Below the pieces are notes generated by a model. The model did no database searches, was not told the origin of the DNA, and was given only the letters and a program-made list of their open reading frames with translations. DNA of 64,000 nucleotides from Hydractinia symbiolongicarpus (lineage: Eukaryota > Cnidaria > Hydrozoa > Anthoathecata > Hydractiniidae): assembly GCF_029227915.1 (NCBI RefSeq), contig NC_079880.1, forward strand, positions 10,629,501 to 10,693,500, written 5' to 3'. The position numbers and the translations under genes are program-made. This document shows, one piece after another, positions 1-38,530 of the stretch. The first letter of the stretch is position 1, and each line of letters begins with the position of its first letter.

Positions 1-25809
<25,809 letters not shown>

Positions 25810-27795
25810 TACAGCTAACAAGTGAGAAATTTGGCTTGCTAGATTTCATTATCACACTTCCTAAAGCTGTACAGATTTTAAATATTTTTTCCTCTTAGTA
25901 TATTTTTCTCTGAGCTGTGTATATTTTTATTTCATATGAACTCCAACGCACACCTTTTAAATTTAAATTCCAAAATATAATTTCTCCTACGAGTTGGGTT
26001 TTAACACGTCACTCATACGAATATTGAGTTTTAATTGGCAGTGTCATGCCAGAATTATATGGATTCGCATAAAAATATGATTTACCAACTTCTCCTGAAA
26101 ATATTTACTAGCAACCAGGCTTTATTTAGAATTACTTTAATCTATTTTTTATAACTATTCACAGAATCCATAACACCTTGAACTTGCAATGGAATCAACG
26201 AATATAAATAGTAAATGTTTGATATATTCGTTCGGATAAATAGGGGAGCATTTTTTTTTTAACAATAGCTACAACCATCTATGGTAACTATGCTGTTTAT
26301 ACATGAATGAATTATAAATATATATTATCTAGTAGTGTATAACTTTTTAGGTTAATTTGCAAACATTGTAAATACTTAAAACCTCTAAAATAATTAAAAA
26401 AGTCAAAAATTTGAATAGGACCTATTAGGCTATACCCGTGGGGGACTTAAAATATATATTTTAAAGTTTATTAAAATTTCTTGTTTTCAATATTGCGGGG
26501 TTTATATATTTTTATGACCTACTTTTTGCAGTGTGTTGCATCACTATATATGAAAAACAACCAAGCTAACAAAAGTTAGAAAAGTTAGGAATCTTTAGTT
26601 TATCTCAATTGCCCTGCATTTGAATATCTCTTTTGCTATAGAGCGTAGTTTTGTGGAATAGTTTTTTATGAAATCTCAGATATTCATTTTTTAATTAATT
26701 CTAAGCATTTAATTGTTCAAATGTAATGGGCGTCCTGTGTTTTTTTAAATTAGTGACTGCTACAGGTGCTTATAAATACCGTTTACGCAGAAGGTTATGA
26801 AATAGTTTCTGCAGTTTTGATATGTCATTCAAAAAGGCGGTTTTCCTAAGTGGCTAAGTGTTTTCTGGAGTGAAGAAAATAACGCTTTTTACGCGTTCGA
26901 TGTGAGATTCCTACTTTTGAGATCACAAGCGACAACCAATATTCTTTTATGACATATATATTATGAAATATAAATTTATTTTTTGTATCTGAAATAAAAA
27001 TTGTATGTTAAAAAGAAAAGTGAAGATCAATTTTTGTGTTTTTGTATCCATCCCCCATTCAAAATTTTTTATATATTATTTTCATATTTTTTATTTGGTT
27101 TTTATTTTTTATGTATATTAGTTACGACCTTGGATCTTATGCTGACCTTTTATATGGCCAAGCTCTATCTATCTCACGTACCCCCCTTCAAGTAACTTTC
27201 TTGTAAGTCACTGAAAATGGAAAATCACAATCCATTTCGTACTCCTTGTAATGTTTTGAAATAGATTATTCACACCAGAAATTGTTTCGCAGCATCTAAC
27301 TTATGATGTCATAATTTCGCACAAAACTTTCAAGTTTTTTTTCTCAAAAACCAATAATCACTTTTTAAAAATCTAAAAAGTTTCATGGGCAACTTTCAAG
27401 CTACTTTACATGAGACTAACTTTTAACCAGAAAGTATGCTTTAAGTTTTCATACCCTTCATTGAGTTTTTGAGTTTTAAATTATAACATGTTTTCACGCT
27501 GTAACAACACAAACGTGATCTCTAATCATTAGAAGGATATTGTACAATTTAGCTTTTATTTTGTATAATGAAAATTCCTATAAAAATTCCTGAGAATGAC
27601 GGTATATTTCAATTTGTGAAATGTACGTTTGAAATCTTTTTTCACTACAAAGATTATACTTTGCCTGCTCAAAAATCCATTCCAAGATTCAAGCGATTTC
27701 GAGTATGCTTGCTAACCTGGTTAGATACATGCATGATTGTAAAACTTCTTAAAACCTTCTTGTGTTGATGTTTGTATGTTTCTAGACACATAAAC
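25810..27795. other. WDFY3 3' UTR and spacer to ALDH8A1
   Basis: AT-rich sequence with no gene recognised. AATAAA at 26993-26998 is a candidate poly(A) signal, about 1.2 kb past the stop. A TTTCTAG acceptor-like site at 27779-27785, just before the ALDH8A1 start, suggests a 5' UTR intron. Confidence 0.5.
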
Positions 27796-30700
27796 ATGAT
27801 CGAAATACAAAATTTCATTGATGGCAAATTCACATCCACTGAAACATACATCGACAGTTTTAATCCATCCACTGGTCAAGTTCACGCGCAAGTACCTAAC
27901 AGCACTGCACAAGATGTCGACCTAGCTGTGAAAGCTGCAGAGAAAGCTATGCCGGCGTAGGTTGTCATATGTTTTTTATGAGAAAGTTTTAATATATGGT
28001 TGAACTCTCGAAAAATAATTACAAAAATTAGACTATCAATTTAAGATCGATGACGTCATGTTAACCCTTTTTTTAAAATTTTCTTTCCCTTTTTAGATGG
28101 CAAGCTTTGAGTCCAAAAAACCGTTCAGACATCATGCTAAAAATTGCTTCGTTGATTGATAGTCGTTTCAATGAGCTGGCAGCAGCTGAATCGAATGATC
28201 AAGGCAAACCATTGTGGTTAAGCAAGGCTGTTGATATACCTCGCGCAGCACATAATTTTCGTTTCTTTGCCACCGCCATCTTGCATCAGATGAACGAGTA
28301 GGTGGACATACTTCGTTACCAGATCTCTTATGTTTGATTAAATGTGTTTTTGTTGTTGTTGTTTTCGTGGTCGTCGTCATTGTTGTTGTTGTTGTGTTCG
28401 TCGCCGTCGTCGTCGTCATTATTGTTGTTGTTGTTTTTGTCGTCGTCGTTGTTGCTGTTGTTATTTTCGTCGTCGTCATCTTCATTGTTGTTGTTGTTTT
28501 CGTCGTCGTCGTCATGTTCATTGTTGTTGTTGTTTTTGTCGTCGTCGTTGTTGTTGTTATTTTCGTCGTCGTCATGTTCATTGTTGTTGTTGCTTTCGGC
28601 GTCGTCGTTGTCCTCGTCATCATTGTTGTTGCTTTTGTCGTCGTCGTCGTCATCATTGTTGTTGTTGTTTTCGTCGTCTGCGTCGTCATCGTTGTTGCTG
28701 TTTTCGTTATTGTGGTGATGTTCAAGCCCTTTCGAAATAAAAAGCTCATTTCAGCAACTTCATCTAGTTACACCGTCTTAGTGATCTGAACGATGTACAA
28801 ACATTTTTATAAAGTTAAATACTTTAATAACAAAAGTGTTAACTGCTTAATGTGACTGAACCTTTATATCTTGGCGGTACTTAAATCTTACTTCAAAAGC
28901 AATGCGAGAAATGTACGCTCTAATTAAGATTTTCATTATCTCTATAAGGAAATAATAACATTTCATTGAAGCACTTTTTGATAATTTTTCTTATAAAAGT
29001 TATTTGTTCTGAAATATGCCACCCTGGAAATAGTAAAAAATGATCTGGTTCTAAGTGTTGTATAAAACTGTGAGAACCTCCAGTGTTATTTTAGATCCAC
29101 TCAGCAGCCAGAGTTTAACGCCATAAATTACACTGTACGTACGCCCTGTGGTGTGGCGGGGCAAATCACGCCATGGAATCTTCCGTTATACCTGCTCACT
29201 TTCAAGTTAGCACCAGCCATAGCTGCTGGTTGTTGTGTGGTGGCGAAACCAAGTGAAATGACTTCAGTGACTGCGTGGATGTTGTGTTCAATTCTAAACG
29301 AGGCTGGTCTGTGTTTTTAACGTGTTTTTGTACTTGTTTTTATTTGTTACCTTTTATGTAAATATATCATGAATTTAATTTCTTTATACCACAAAGATGA
29401 AAATTGCGAATTATAGTACTTTTTTCTACTGCAAATTGAGACATTTTTAAATTCTGATCATTTTGTCCTTACGCAAGCATCAAAATGACGAAAAGAATAT
29501 TTTAACTGAAGAGATTTCCACAACAACACAATCATTTTTTGTTTTTTTATGTTGTTGTTTTTTGACAATTTTTGTCTTTTTAATTTTGCTTTTCTTTTCG
29601 CCAATATTTGGGTCAAGAGAATTTTATTTTAAAATAAAATTCTCGTCTTTTATATACCAACTTAAATTCGTGGACCGTATTTTGTTTCGTTTTATTTAGG
29701 TTTACCTGCCGGTGTTATAAATATGGTTTTTGGTACTGGCAAAGATGCTGGCTCAGCAATTGTTGAACATTCGGACGTGAAGTTAATCTCCTTCACTGGC
29801 TCCACACCCGTTGGGAAGCTTATTCAAGAAAAAAGCTCAGCACATGTGAAGAAACTCTCCCTGGAGGTGAGTAATTCATTTACAGACGTTCGCATGGGAT
29901 TTTGATGAATTTTTGTTCCTGCTAGATCAGGGTTTACTAACATTTTAAAACAGTTTATGCGGAAAATCCGCTGCGTTGATTGCCTAAAAAAACCTTAACG
30001 ACAGGCGTTATACAGCGCGGTATATCTGTGGACCTTGTAGCAACCATAATGGTAGCTATAAGTGTAAACAAATAACATTGTCGAAGAATTGTTAAAACAT
30101 TTAAGAAAAAATCTAAATCACTCCGTCAATTTGTCAATAATTTTGAAGACATGTAAGATGGTGCACACATAATTAACTGCGTTTTTAATATAAACATTCA
30201 TCAGTACAATGAGCAAAAAGCAAAACTGCTGTCAAATTTTTTTATTTAAATTTGGTTTAGAAAAATGCTATAGGGTTATTCGAATGTTTTGTTTTTTTCG
30301 TTGTACATGTATTTGAAAAATTTAAAATTGAACGTTTTCTTTTTTGAACACAACCTGGCCTCAACCTTGTCACAAATAAATCTTTAGAAAATAATCCTGG
30401 TTTCTACAAACCGAAACAAAATAGCTATCAGTTAATAAAAACAATATAAACTGTTTTATCTATCTCTTCCGAGAAATATCACCCTTGGTCACGGCATCGA
30501 ACACGCAAGCTCGGTGTTTTTTTTTTACCTTGGGTAATATTTCTCGGTACAGATAGACAAAACAGTTTGCATTGTAATACAAGAAGTCAGTTTAAAATTA
30601 AAGGATTTTGTTTTTCTTCTCGTAGCTTGGCGGTAAAAATGCTGGCATTATTTTCGCGGATGCTGATATTGAAAAATGTATTTCAACTTCCGTGAGGTAT

Positions 30701-33125
30701 GTTTTCTAGTTATTGTGTTCGAAATTTTAATCCGTTTGAAACTGACAGTTCGAAATAATTTGAAAACTCTTTTTTTGTAAGAACCAGACCTCTGCTTTTC
30801 ATTATGGATGTCGATTCTTAATTCTGATTGGTCTAGAAGTACCTATTGATGTTATTGTTCTTTACAACCTAGTTACCAGGTGAATAACTTATTTAGGTCT
30901 GCTTTCGCCAACCAAGGAGAAATTTGTTTATGTACAAGCCGTCTGTTTGTTCAGAAGGAGATTTATGAAGAGTTTTGTACCAAGTATGTCGACCAAGTGA
31001 GGTAGAACAGTATTTTAACGTACTTAGTGGAAATGACACACAAAGTGTACACATTGGATGTATGTTTTTTTAATACCTTTAGACAACTGAAAGTGGGACC
31101 ACCTGATGATCCAGACACAAAAGTTGGTGCGTTAGTTAGTAAACAGCATTTGGAGAAGGTAATTGTGATAGACGTCACTATCGTCGTTGTCGTTATCTTG
31201 CCGGCGTCATCGTTGTTGTCGCCGTGTTCGGTTTCGTCATCAATGTTGATATCACACTTGTTGATGTTGTTATACTTAAAGGAAAAACAAATTACTTTTA
31301 TAAGAAACGACTAATAAGTAGCTTGAAATTTTAAGATTTAAATAATAAGAAGTCTTTCTAAAGTTTGATAAAAGTTTTATATCACACAAAATTCACCAGT
31401 TTAAAAAGTTTCTTAATTTATAGGCTGTACCAGTACTAGTTTCTTAGAAATATAGGAGCGTATCGCTTTCGTCACTTAAGTTGTCATCGTTGTTATTGTC
31501 GCCGTTTTTGTTGTTATTGTCGCCGTTTTTGTTATTGTCGCTGTTTTTTGTTATTATTGTCGCTGTTTTTCTTGTTATTGTCGCCGTTTTTGTTGTTATT
31601 GTCGCCGTTTTTGTTGTTATTGTCGCCGTTTTTGTTGTTATTGTCGCTGTTTTTGTTATTATTGTCGCTGTTTTTCTTGTTATTGTCGCCGTTTTTGTTG
31701 TTATTATCGCTATTTTTGTTGATATTGTCGCCGTTTTTGTTGTTGCTAATATCGTTTTCGCCATATAATACCGTTGTTTTTTGACGTACTCTCGCTACTA
31801 GAGTCTCTGTTCCCTTTTTCCAGGTAAAAGGTTACGTTGCACAGGCTGTAAAAGATGGCGGCATAATATTGTGTGGAGAGACAACGGACGGGGCTTTAGA
31901 TTTACCAGACGCTAACAAAGAGGTAGTTTTTATTTATTACTAAAAAGTAACTTGACGCTCACGTGCCAGTAATTTTGTGCCATATTTTTTCTACTTTAGG
32001 GATACTTTATGCGTCCCACAGTTATATGTAACTTAGACGATTCAACAAAGTGCATGCAAGAAGAAATATTCGGTGAGCATGCTACATAACTCTCCGTCGC
32101 AGTGATAAAATACTACTTATATATTTTAGAGACATTACTGTTAGTGTAAATTCTTGTTCATTCTAGTGCCTTTCATACCCGTTCTAAGCCCGGTAGACAT
32201 CCGGTAGATATCTGATAGGTATCCGGTAGGTATCCAGGAAACAGCCGATAGACATCCGGTCAAGATTTTGCAGTTTTCCATGATTTGTTTTTTAATTTTG
32301 TTTATGTTCGCTTTTTGCACTAGGTCCAGTTGTTTGCATATCACCGTTTACAACAGAGGAGGAGGTAATAGATGAATGAATAAATGAGTTAATAGATAAG
32401 TGAATGAATGAATAAATAAATAAATGAACGAATGTATAAATGAATAAATGAAGGAGTATAAATAAATAAATATATAATTATATAAATACATGCTCAACAT
32501 CATTTTACTTTGCTCGATAATGGGAGAAGGATCTCCCGAAACGTCGCCTACTAAGCTATGATGTTCAAGAAATGATAAACTTCCCACAATAATATAAATA
32601 CTGAACAGACAAACCGAAATGATATCCTCAATAAATGAAGGAGTCTTCTGTAATAAATAAAATAATGAAAAAGACGAATAAAGAGGAGAGCTAAGTAAAA
32701 TTCAATCTTCTTGGTGTGACATGCGCCATTATGTTTAGGTGATTGGAAGAGCCAATAATGTTTCTTACGGTTTATCGGCGACGTTATGGAGCAATGATGT
32801 GTCGAAAATACATCGAATTGCTCCAAAATTACAAGTATGAATTTGTTCTGTGTTTTACAACTGTTATTGTCATAGCTGATTGTTTTAAATTCTATAAGTG
32901 CTTTTTCTTTATAACTGTAGTTTTAACCTGCACGTTTTCTTTTCTGTGATACCTTTCATGATTTTTTCATTTGTTTAGGCTGGTACGATCTGGTGTAATT
33001 GTTGGCTTGTGCGTGACTTGCGTATGCCATTTGGTGGGTTGAAAATGTCAGGTATCGGAAGAGAATCTCAACACGAGTCTTTAGAATTTTACTCGGAACA
33101 AAAAAATATATGTATACAGTTTTAA
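27796..33125 (+). CDS. ALDH8A1: ALDH8A1: 2-aminomuconic semialdehyde dehydrogenase
   Basis: Twelve exons (27796-27956, 28097-28297, 29095-29306, 29700-29866, 30626-30696, 30897-31001, 31083-31158, 31824-31922, 32000-32072, 32324-32364, 32739-32834, 32979-33125) give 482 residues; the human enzyme has 487. The family oxidises 2-aminomuconate-6-semialdehyde to 2-aminomuconate in the kynurenine branch of tryptophan breakdown, in the cytosol (family knowledge). Catalytic residues are all present: Asn149 in PWNLP, Glu247 in LELGGKN (split across an intron) and the nucleophile Cys281 in GEICLC. The end PFGGLKMSGIGRE is typical. The start at 27796 puts NFIDGKF near the N-terminus as in relatives; an in-frame ATG at 27772 would add eight residues. 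Donor GTAGGT after 27956 avoids an in-frame TAG. Several introns carry repeat arrays. Confidence 0.95.
28346..28716 (+). repeat. GTT/GTC triplet array in ALDH8A1 intron 2
   Basis: About 370 bp of alternating GTTGTTGTT and GTCGTCGTC runs with a few ATT, CTC and GCT interruptions. All three forward frames stay largely open only because the unit is three bases long; the resulting Val-, Ser/Leu- or Arg/Cys-rich peptides are not genes. Confidence 0.9.
30441..30575. repeat. Foldback repeat in ALDH8A1 intron 4
   Basis: Imperfect arms of about 45-49 nt (30441-30489 and 30527-30575) share CCGAGAAATAT and AAACTGTTTT blocks in inverted orientation around a short centre. It looks like a small foldback/MITE copy; no target duplication was identified. 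Confidence 0.65.
31488..31747 (+). repeat. 21-bp minisatellite in ALDH8A1 intron 7
   Basis: About a dozen imperfect copies of a unit around TTGTCGCCGTTTTTGTTG, with 15- to 21-bp variants. All are multiples of three, so long open frames appear on both strands. No coding sense is apparent. Confidence 0.9.
32374..32478 (+). repeat. GAAT/AAAT tetranucleotide tract in ALDH8A1 intron 10
   Basis: Runs of ATGAATGA and AATAAATAAATG make a decayed tetranucleotide microsatellite. Confidence 0.8.
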
Positions 33126-33382
33126 AATGTGTAACTAAGTAATTAATTGGAAAACAAAAAATAAGGGAGCGTCGTCACTAGCACTGCGCCCGATCTCTAC
33201 GCCCTATCTGTACGCCCGTTCTGTACGCCCAAAAACTCTTTCCTTCAATATAGGGAATTTTATGTTGAAATTATCATGACCATTGTTTTTTGCAGACATG
33301 ATGTCGAGCATTTAGTCGATAATCGTAACACTGTCGTAAAAAGTAAAGGCGAACTTTTTTCTGGTTTAGTGAAGGTGAAAAC

Positions 33383-33388
33383 AATAAA
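33383..33388 (+). promoter_or_regulatory. Candidate poly(A) signal of ALDH8A1
   Basis: AATAAA lies about 260 bases after the ALDH8A1 stop and is followed by T-rich sequence. It is the first canonical hexamer I noticed downstream. Confidence 0.4.
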
Positions 33389-33718
33389 AGTCTTTTTATA
33401 AGTGAGACAGTTATAGCTTGACTCATGTCTTGCTTTAGGTGTAAAATGGTATTTAAAAAAGGAATATTTAAAAAAAATTATTTGTAGTTTTTTAGTATTT
33501 TTTGTATCTGTGTTTTTTATGCAACATAGAGAAGCATTTTTTCAACAATGTCAAACTTTTTTTTGTTACATTCTTTTACTTTTTACAGCTCGTCCATTTT
33601 CTCATTTTAAATGTGGAACATTCATTCTCGATAATGTAACTTATGCTTTAAACTTGACGTGTTAACTTTCGTGCACAAAAACTATTGAAATATTCGTGTT
33701 GTTGCGCTGTGTTTGTCT

Positions 33719-33872
33719 TCTATATTATAATGCCCGTATACGTCCGTCCGTCCGTCCGTCTGTCTGTCTATCACGCAAAATGGTAGCTTAGCTGAGCAGG
33801 TAGCAAGACGCACGCAATGCGGTATAAAAAGGACGGGCGAACCCGTGGATTTTTCCACGGGCTAACGACTAG
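33719..33872 (+). mobile_element. Short non-autonomous Helitron-like element
   Basis: The right end has the classic Helitron layout: a perfect 8-bp hairpin (CCCGTGGA at 33842-33849, its complement at 33854-33861), seven bases, then CTAG ending at 33872 and a following T. The left end is taken at TC (33719), before TATATTATAATGCCCG and a CGTC microsatellite, a combination common in animal mini-Helitrons. The left limit is less certain than the right. Confidence 0.65.
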
Positions 33873-34099
33873 TTGTTATAAAATGTCTGAAGATTGTCCC
33901 TTATCGTTGCGCAGCATCTGCTGGTGCATGCTCGTTTGAAAAAATGGCAAATTTTGGTGTTACGTAATTATTGAATGGCCCCTAATTATACCCATGATAT
34001 CATCTAATCTGCTGAAAGATTTAGTTATTTGAATTAATAAGTAGATGGTAATTTTGTTTGTTGCCAAATTAAAATTTGCGATAACACTCTTTCTGTGCA

Positions 34100-34146
34100 G
34101 AACGAACGAATGAACGAGTGAGTGAACGAACGAACGAACGAACAAA
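34100..34146 (+). repeat. AACG/AATG tetranucleotide repeat upstream of ITFG2
   Basis: About eleven imperfect AACG units end some 70 bases before the ITFG2 start codon. Confidence 0.85.
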
Positions 34147-34214
34147 TGAAAATATGATTTTTATACATTCTGCATTTGTTTTTTTCTTTAGACAAATAAA
34201 TAAATCAATAAACC

Positions 34215-37200
34215 ATGCGCTCCATCTCACTTGTTCAGAAAGTAGAGTTTGACAGCAAGGGCACTGTGTTTCAAAACGCTGTATGTTTAGTAGACGTCGA
34301 TAACGATGGCCACAATGAACTATGTGTTGCGTATACTAACGGTGATCTGTTCGTGTTTAAAGGTAATACTTCTTCTTTAAAGTTTTTGGTTACACCTGTG
34401 TTTGTGTGGGTACCCCTGTGTTTTTGGTTACACCTGTGTTTGGTTTTGGTTACCTATGTTTATTGGATTTTTGTGTTTTACTATTTTAGGATTGGTATGT
34501 TGTTATTTTTTGTAAAAATTTTATGAAGTATTGTCTTTATTTTAAAACGATATGAATTGATGAATAGTCGAATCTATTTTAAGCAAAACTATGCTTTGAG
34601 AATTTTAACCAGGAGATTTGAAGTGATTTTTCTTACCCCTGGGGAAATTGCAGTTTGTTTAAGAGTAACTTTAACCGGACTTTTTTCACGCAGGTATCCG
34701 CTCCACCAAAGCATGGAAGGTCAACAAAAATATGGGTTCTATTGTTGTCTTATGCGGTGGTGCCGTGCGAGAGGAGCACGAAAATGTTTTGTGTTCCCTA
34801 GATACGGAAGGCACGTGTCGTCTCTTTGATGCACGTGATGTGAAAGACTGTGAAACAGTAGGTATCTTGCCGACCAGTTTGTAATTTATCGAATGTTTAG
34901 TATTTGTTTGGGAGGAAATCCTAACGAAGTGCAACTTTGTGTGTACGAAACTAAACAACAAGAACCGACTTTACTATATTAATCATGAAAACATCAGATT
35001 TTTGACTGTGCAATGTGGTATGAACGAAGTTGCCAATCAAAACGAAACTGTGTTAAAATGGCGATGAGAAACTTCTACAGAATATAATTCGTAATAATCT
35101 TACAAAGGAAGTGTGTGTCCTTTTTTTAGAGCAATTATAAATCTCCAAATCGCGCGTCTTCGTCTCGTGCAGGGGAGCTCCGCTTGGTTCATCATCAGAA
35201 GTTATCACCAAACGCAAAGGTTGCCATGTTGGAAGATATTGATGATGATGGAATGGCAGAGCTTATAGTGGGATACACTGATCGTCATGTGAGGATATAT
35301 AAATGGCAGACTGGAGAGGAAGGTTAGCAGAATTTTGACTCTATTATGTAATAAAATAAATCGAACCCTTTTGTTTCGAACAATAGATTTAGCATTCGAA
35401 TTTTAAATGTGCGTTTATTAAGTTGAACATTAAGTAATTTGAATTGTTTAACTTTTTTGTGTGTTATTTTTAGGTAAACAGGAAATAGTAAATTACGCAC
35501 TTATTCTTCCAGTAACCCTCCCCCCGCCCCCCACCCCCGCCCTTCCGACAAAAAGACCGCCACCTGCGAAAAAGCCCCAATCTAGGTTTACCAGATTGAT
35601 ATTTGATAAAAAATATATTCTATGGTAGTATTTTATTATCGCCATCTTTCCAATGAACACCCCAATGTCGAAATCATTTTTACCCAGGATAGTGTTATAC
35701 CATCGCGCCCGAACCCTTTAGCTTTGTAGTTTGTTAAAAAATGAAAAGATGTTAAAAAAATGTTAAAAAAGTCAAAGCTGAAAAAGTAGATTTGCACGCA
35801 AATCTTTGTATTTTTTACTAATGTTTGAAAAAATTTTTTTCAGAAGTGTGCGTTTCTTCTCATGCAAACCCACTTGTTAAACATGGTTCGAAAGAAGAAG
35901 GAGAGCGAAAATCGAACAAGAGTTCATTGAGCAAGCAGAGTTCAAAAGAAGAAGGAGAGCGGAAATCGAACAAAAGTTCATTGAGCAAACAGGGTTCGAA
36001 AGAAGAAGGAGAGCGAAAATCAAACAAAAGCTCGTTGATTAAGCAGGGTTCGAAAGAAGATGGGGATAAAAAGGCGGCTTTGTCTTTCACTTTATCAGTA
36101 TCAAAAGATAAGTTGAATCCATCGTCTGTTCCAAACTCGGACTCGCATCAGGTTGGCAGTAGTACTAAAGCACATTTGGAAAGACCATCTTCATCCAACA
36201 GCATGCATGCTGCAGGAAGTTTCGTATTAATAAAGCAGTATTCATTATTAGCTCAAGTGGGCTCCATCGCAGTGTGCAAAACAGTGGAAGGAAGAAATCA
36301 ACTTATTGTGTCTCAACCAAATGGAGGATATTGCATTCTGGGAGTGTATGATGAAGAGCGAGGATTTTCAGACGCCAGTGTGAGTAGGCTTTAAATCATG
36401 TTTACGACGTGTTGTTAATGGTGGGCTTTAGGGCGTTAGGGCGTTAATGCCTTTATTTTTTAATAACGCCGACAACTGTTGTATTGTTGGTGCGAAGAAA
36501 GTGTGGATAAAAAGTGTGGATAAGACTTTAGTTGTGGACAGTTTAATAAAAACGATACGTCTTCTTTAATATGCTATACATTCGAAATTACAATACTCCG
36601 TCGCGCGTGTTTTTATATATGTATTTAAGTGATGTTCTGTTGTGCTGATATATCATTTTGCACGGCTCTCAATTCCTATTACATGGCAACCTACAATCTC
36701 GGTCAAAAAATGTTGAAACATTTTAAAGTTCGCCACCACAAGTAATTGTGTAGGCTAATTTCTGTATTACATATTTCTATATTTACACATTTTGGCTTTG
36801 TCAATTTTCAGAGTGGATTTACGCTATTTGGTCGAAACTTTTAAAGTGTGCTAATTGTTGCTGAGGTCAGCATGACACTTTTTCACTAGTTTCGTGTGTG
36901 GGCATGCTAAAGAATGTGACTAGCAACTTTTCAAACCGTTTTGCCCATATATGAGAAATGAGGAAAAAACTGTCTTCGTCTCAATATTTTGTCCAAGATT
37001 GTAGAAGTTAAAATAACGTGTATCATTTTTGTGTTTTTGTTACAAATTGTGTTTTGAAGTTAGCTTTTAAAAAGAATTGAAACTTTGTTTCTACAGGAAA
37101 CGCCTACAAGTATCGATTCTCCCAACATGCACATATCGGAATCATACCCGTCATTTTTTCCGATTATGTCAAAAGCTTACCGTCAAAGTGCGCATGTTAA

Positions 37201-37765
37201 CACAGAGATTGTTGGAGGAATCAAACGACAAGAAGATATAACCGGCGTGATTGGACTTTGTACACAAGATGGAAATTTTATTACTCTCGATAATACAGCT
37301 TCTGGTCTCGATGTGACAACTTCGATGAATCCTGTAAAAAACCGCTCGCCTCATCGTTGGTTTAGCATGTCAAAACTCGATATCACTAACGACGGCGACG
37401 ACGAAATAGTGTTGTGTGCTTTGAACGGCATGACGTATATTATTGACAAAAAACGCGACATAGTCAGTTTTAATTTTAACGAGAGTGTCGCTGCTTTTAC
37501 GGCAGGATATTACGGCCTGGAACACGCAACCTCGACACCATGTTTATGTTACGTAACTTTAAGCGGAAAAATCTTCCTCTATTATAACGTATGGATTAAT
37601 ACAATGAAAGTTAAATGTGTGCACGGTGCTTTAATCGAAAAAATTCAACAACGAGAAGATTTGAAATATATTTTAGACATGTTTAAATTGCAGAATGGTG
37701 AAATTGATCACCAGAAAATACAGAACGTTGTGAAACATTTATGGTCAGAAAACGATAAAAGATAA
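34215..37765 (+). CDS. ITFG2: ITFG2: KICSTOR complex subunit
   Basis: Five exons (34215-34362, 34694-34857, 35130-35322, 35844-36379, 37097-37765) give 569 residues, against about 447 in human. ITFG2 is a beta-propeller subunit of KICSTOR, which holds GATOR1 at the lysosome and restrains mTORC1 when amino acids are low (family knowledge). The N-terminus MRSISLVQKVEF is nearly that of vertebrates. FG-GAP-like calcium-loop motifs are visible: VDVDNDGHNEL in exon 1, LEDIDDDGMAELIVGYTDRHV in exon 3 and LDITNDGDDEIV in exon 5. The extra length comes mainly from exon 4, which starts with three and a half copies of an 18-residue Lys/Ser/Glu repeat absent from vertebrates, probably a disordered loop between propeller blades. 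Confidence 0.93.
35885..36067 (+). repeat. 54-bp tandem repeat coding for 18-residue units in ITFG2
   Basis: Copies at 35885-35938, 35939-35992 and 35993-36046, then a partial copy. Each encodes GSKEEGERKSNKSSLSKQ or a close variant. Frame is maintained and the copies differ at only a few bases, so the expansion is recent or homogenised. Confidence 0.95.
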
Positions 37766-38530
37766 AAGTGATCGCGGATTATTTCCCACTTGATTGTAAA
37801 AACGCTCTTTTAAGCTTGTGCCCAGTAATTGTTTTCTTTGGTGAATATCGATTATTTGAATGTAGAAAAATTTCGCGAATTCGCAAATTTTGGGTATCTT
37901 TACAAAGGCTTATTTGCAGAAGCAAATATTAAAAGTGTATATTAAAAATAATCTAAGAAAGAAATTTTATTGTTTTAATACAGTGAAACGTCGGATTCTT
38001 GACGAGGTGAGCTGGACGTCGAACTGTATCTGAGCTTGAGTAGTTATGTTTGGTTTGAAAATTTAAAAAGTTCAACTTTTTTAGCTACTAAATTTCGCTG
38101 TAAACTTTTACTCAATCAGATAGTGTTTTTGTATTTGGAAAATTAATTTCAGGAAAGAATTTGAATAACTGTTTTGTTTTTAAAACTTGATGCGCAAAAA
38201 ATATATTTCGCGGATATTTCGCAAACGAATTTGCCATTCACATTTCATTCCCTGGAAACTCGCCTTATAACGGATACCATCGGGATCTTAAAAAAGTGGA
38301 GTTTACGTAGAGATTCGCCATCATCGGGGAACCCTTCGAGTAGGTTATGGTCTTGAGATTCCTGTCCAGTACAGATTTTTTGGTGCCGAAAAAGCACTTA
38401 AATGGGAAGAAACGAACAAGATGTGAAAAGTAATCGCGAATTATTTGCTTCTTAATTGTATAAACGCTTTTCCAAACTTGTGCACAGGAATTGTTTCCTT
38501 TGGTGAAATATTAAGTATTTAAATGTAGTA
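37763..38530 (+). repeat. Direct duplication of the ITFG2 3' end
   Basis: About 100 bp beginning at the ITFG2 stop codon (37763-37866) recurs at 38426-38529 with roughly 20-25% divergence by eye; AACGAACAAGATGTGAAAAG before the second copy resembles the last ITFG2 codons. The 560 bases between the copies are unassigned. Confidence 0.7.

Larger units (their letters stand above)
33126..34214. other. Spacer between ALDH8A1 and ITFG2
   Basis: It holds the ALDH8A1 3' UTR, a short Helitron-type insertion and a CGAA tetranucleotide tract just upstream of ITFG2. No gene was seen. Confidence 0.6.

Noticed and set aside
28334-28789. Open frames of 120-190 residues on both strands, Val-, Ser/Leu-, Cys/Arg- or Thr-rich
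   Set aside because: They exist only because the intronic array has a three-base unit; every frame is a homopolymer-like product and no splice-compatible gene supports them.
31444-31784. Leu/Val- or Thr-rich open frames
   Set aside because: Artefact of the 21-bp minisatellite within ALDH8A1 intron 7.
35476-35636. Possible extra ITFG2 exon, Pro-rich, after an acceptor-like TTTTTAG
   Set aside because: It can only be joined to the next exon by breaking the frame, and it ends in TAG. Joining exon 3 directly to 35844 is in frame and matches the family.
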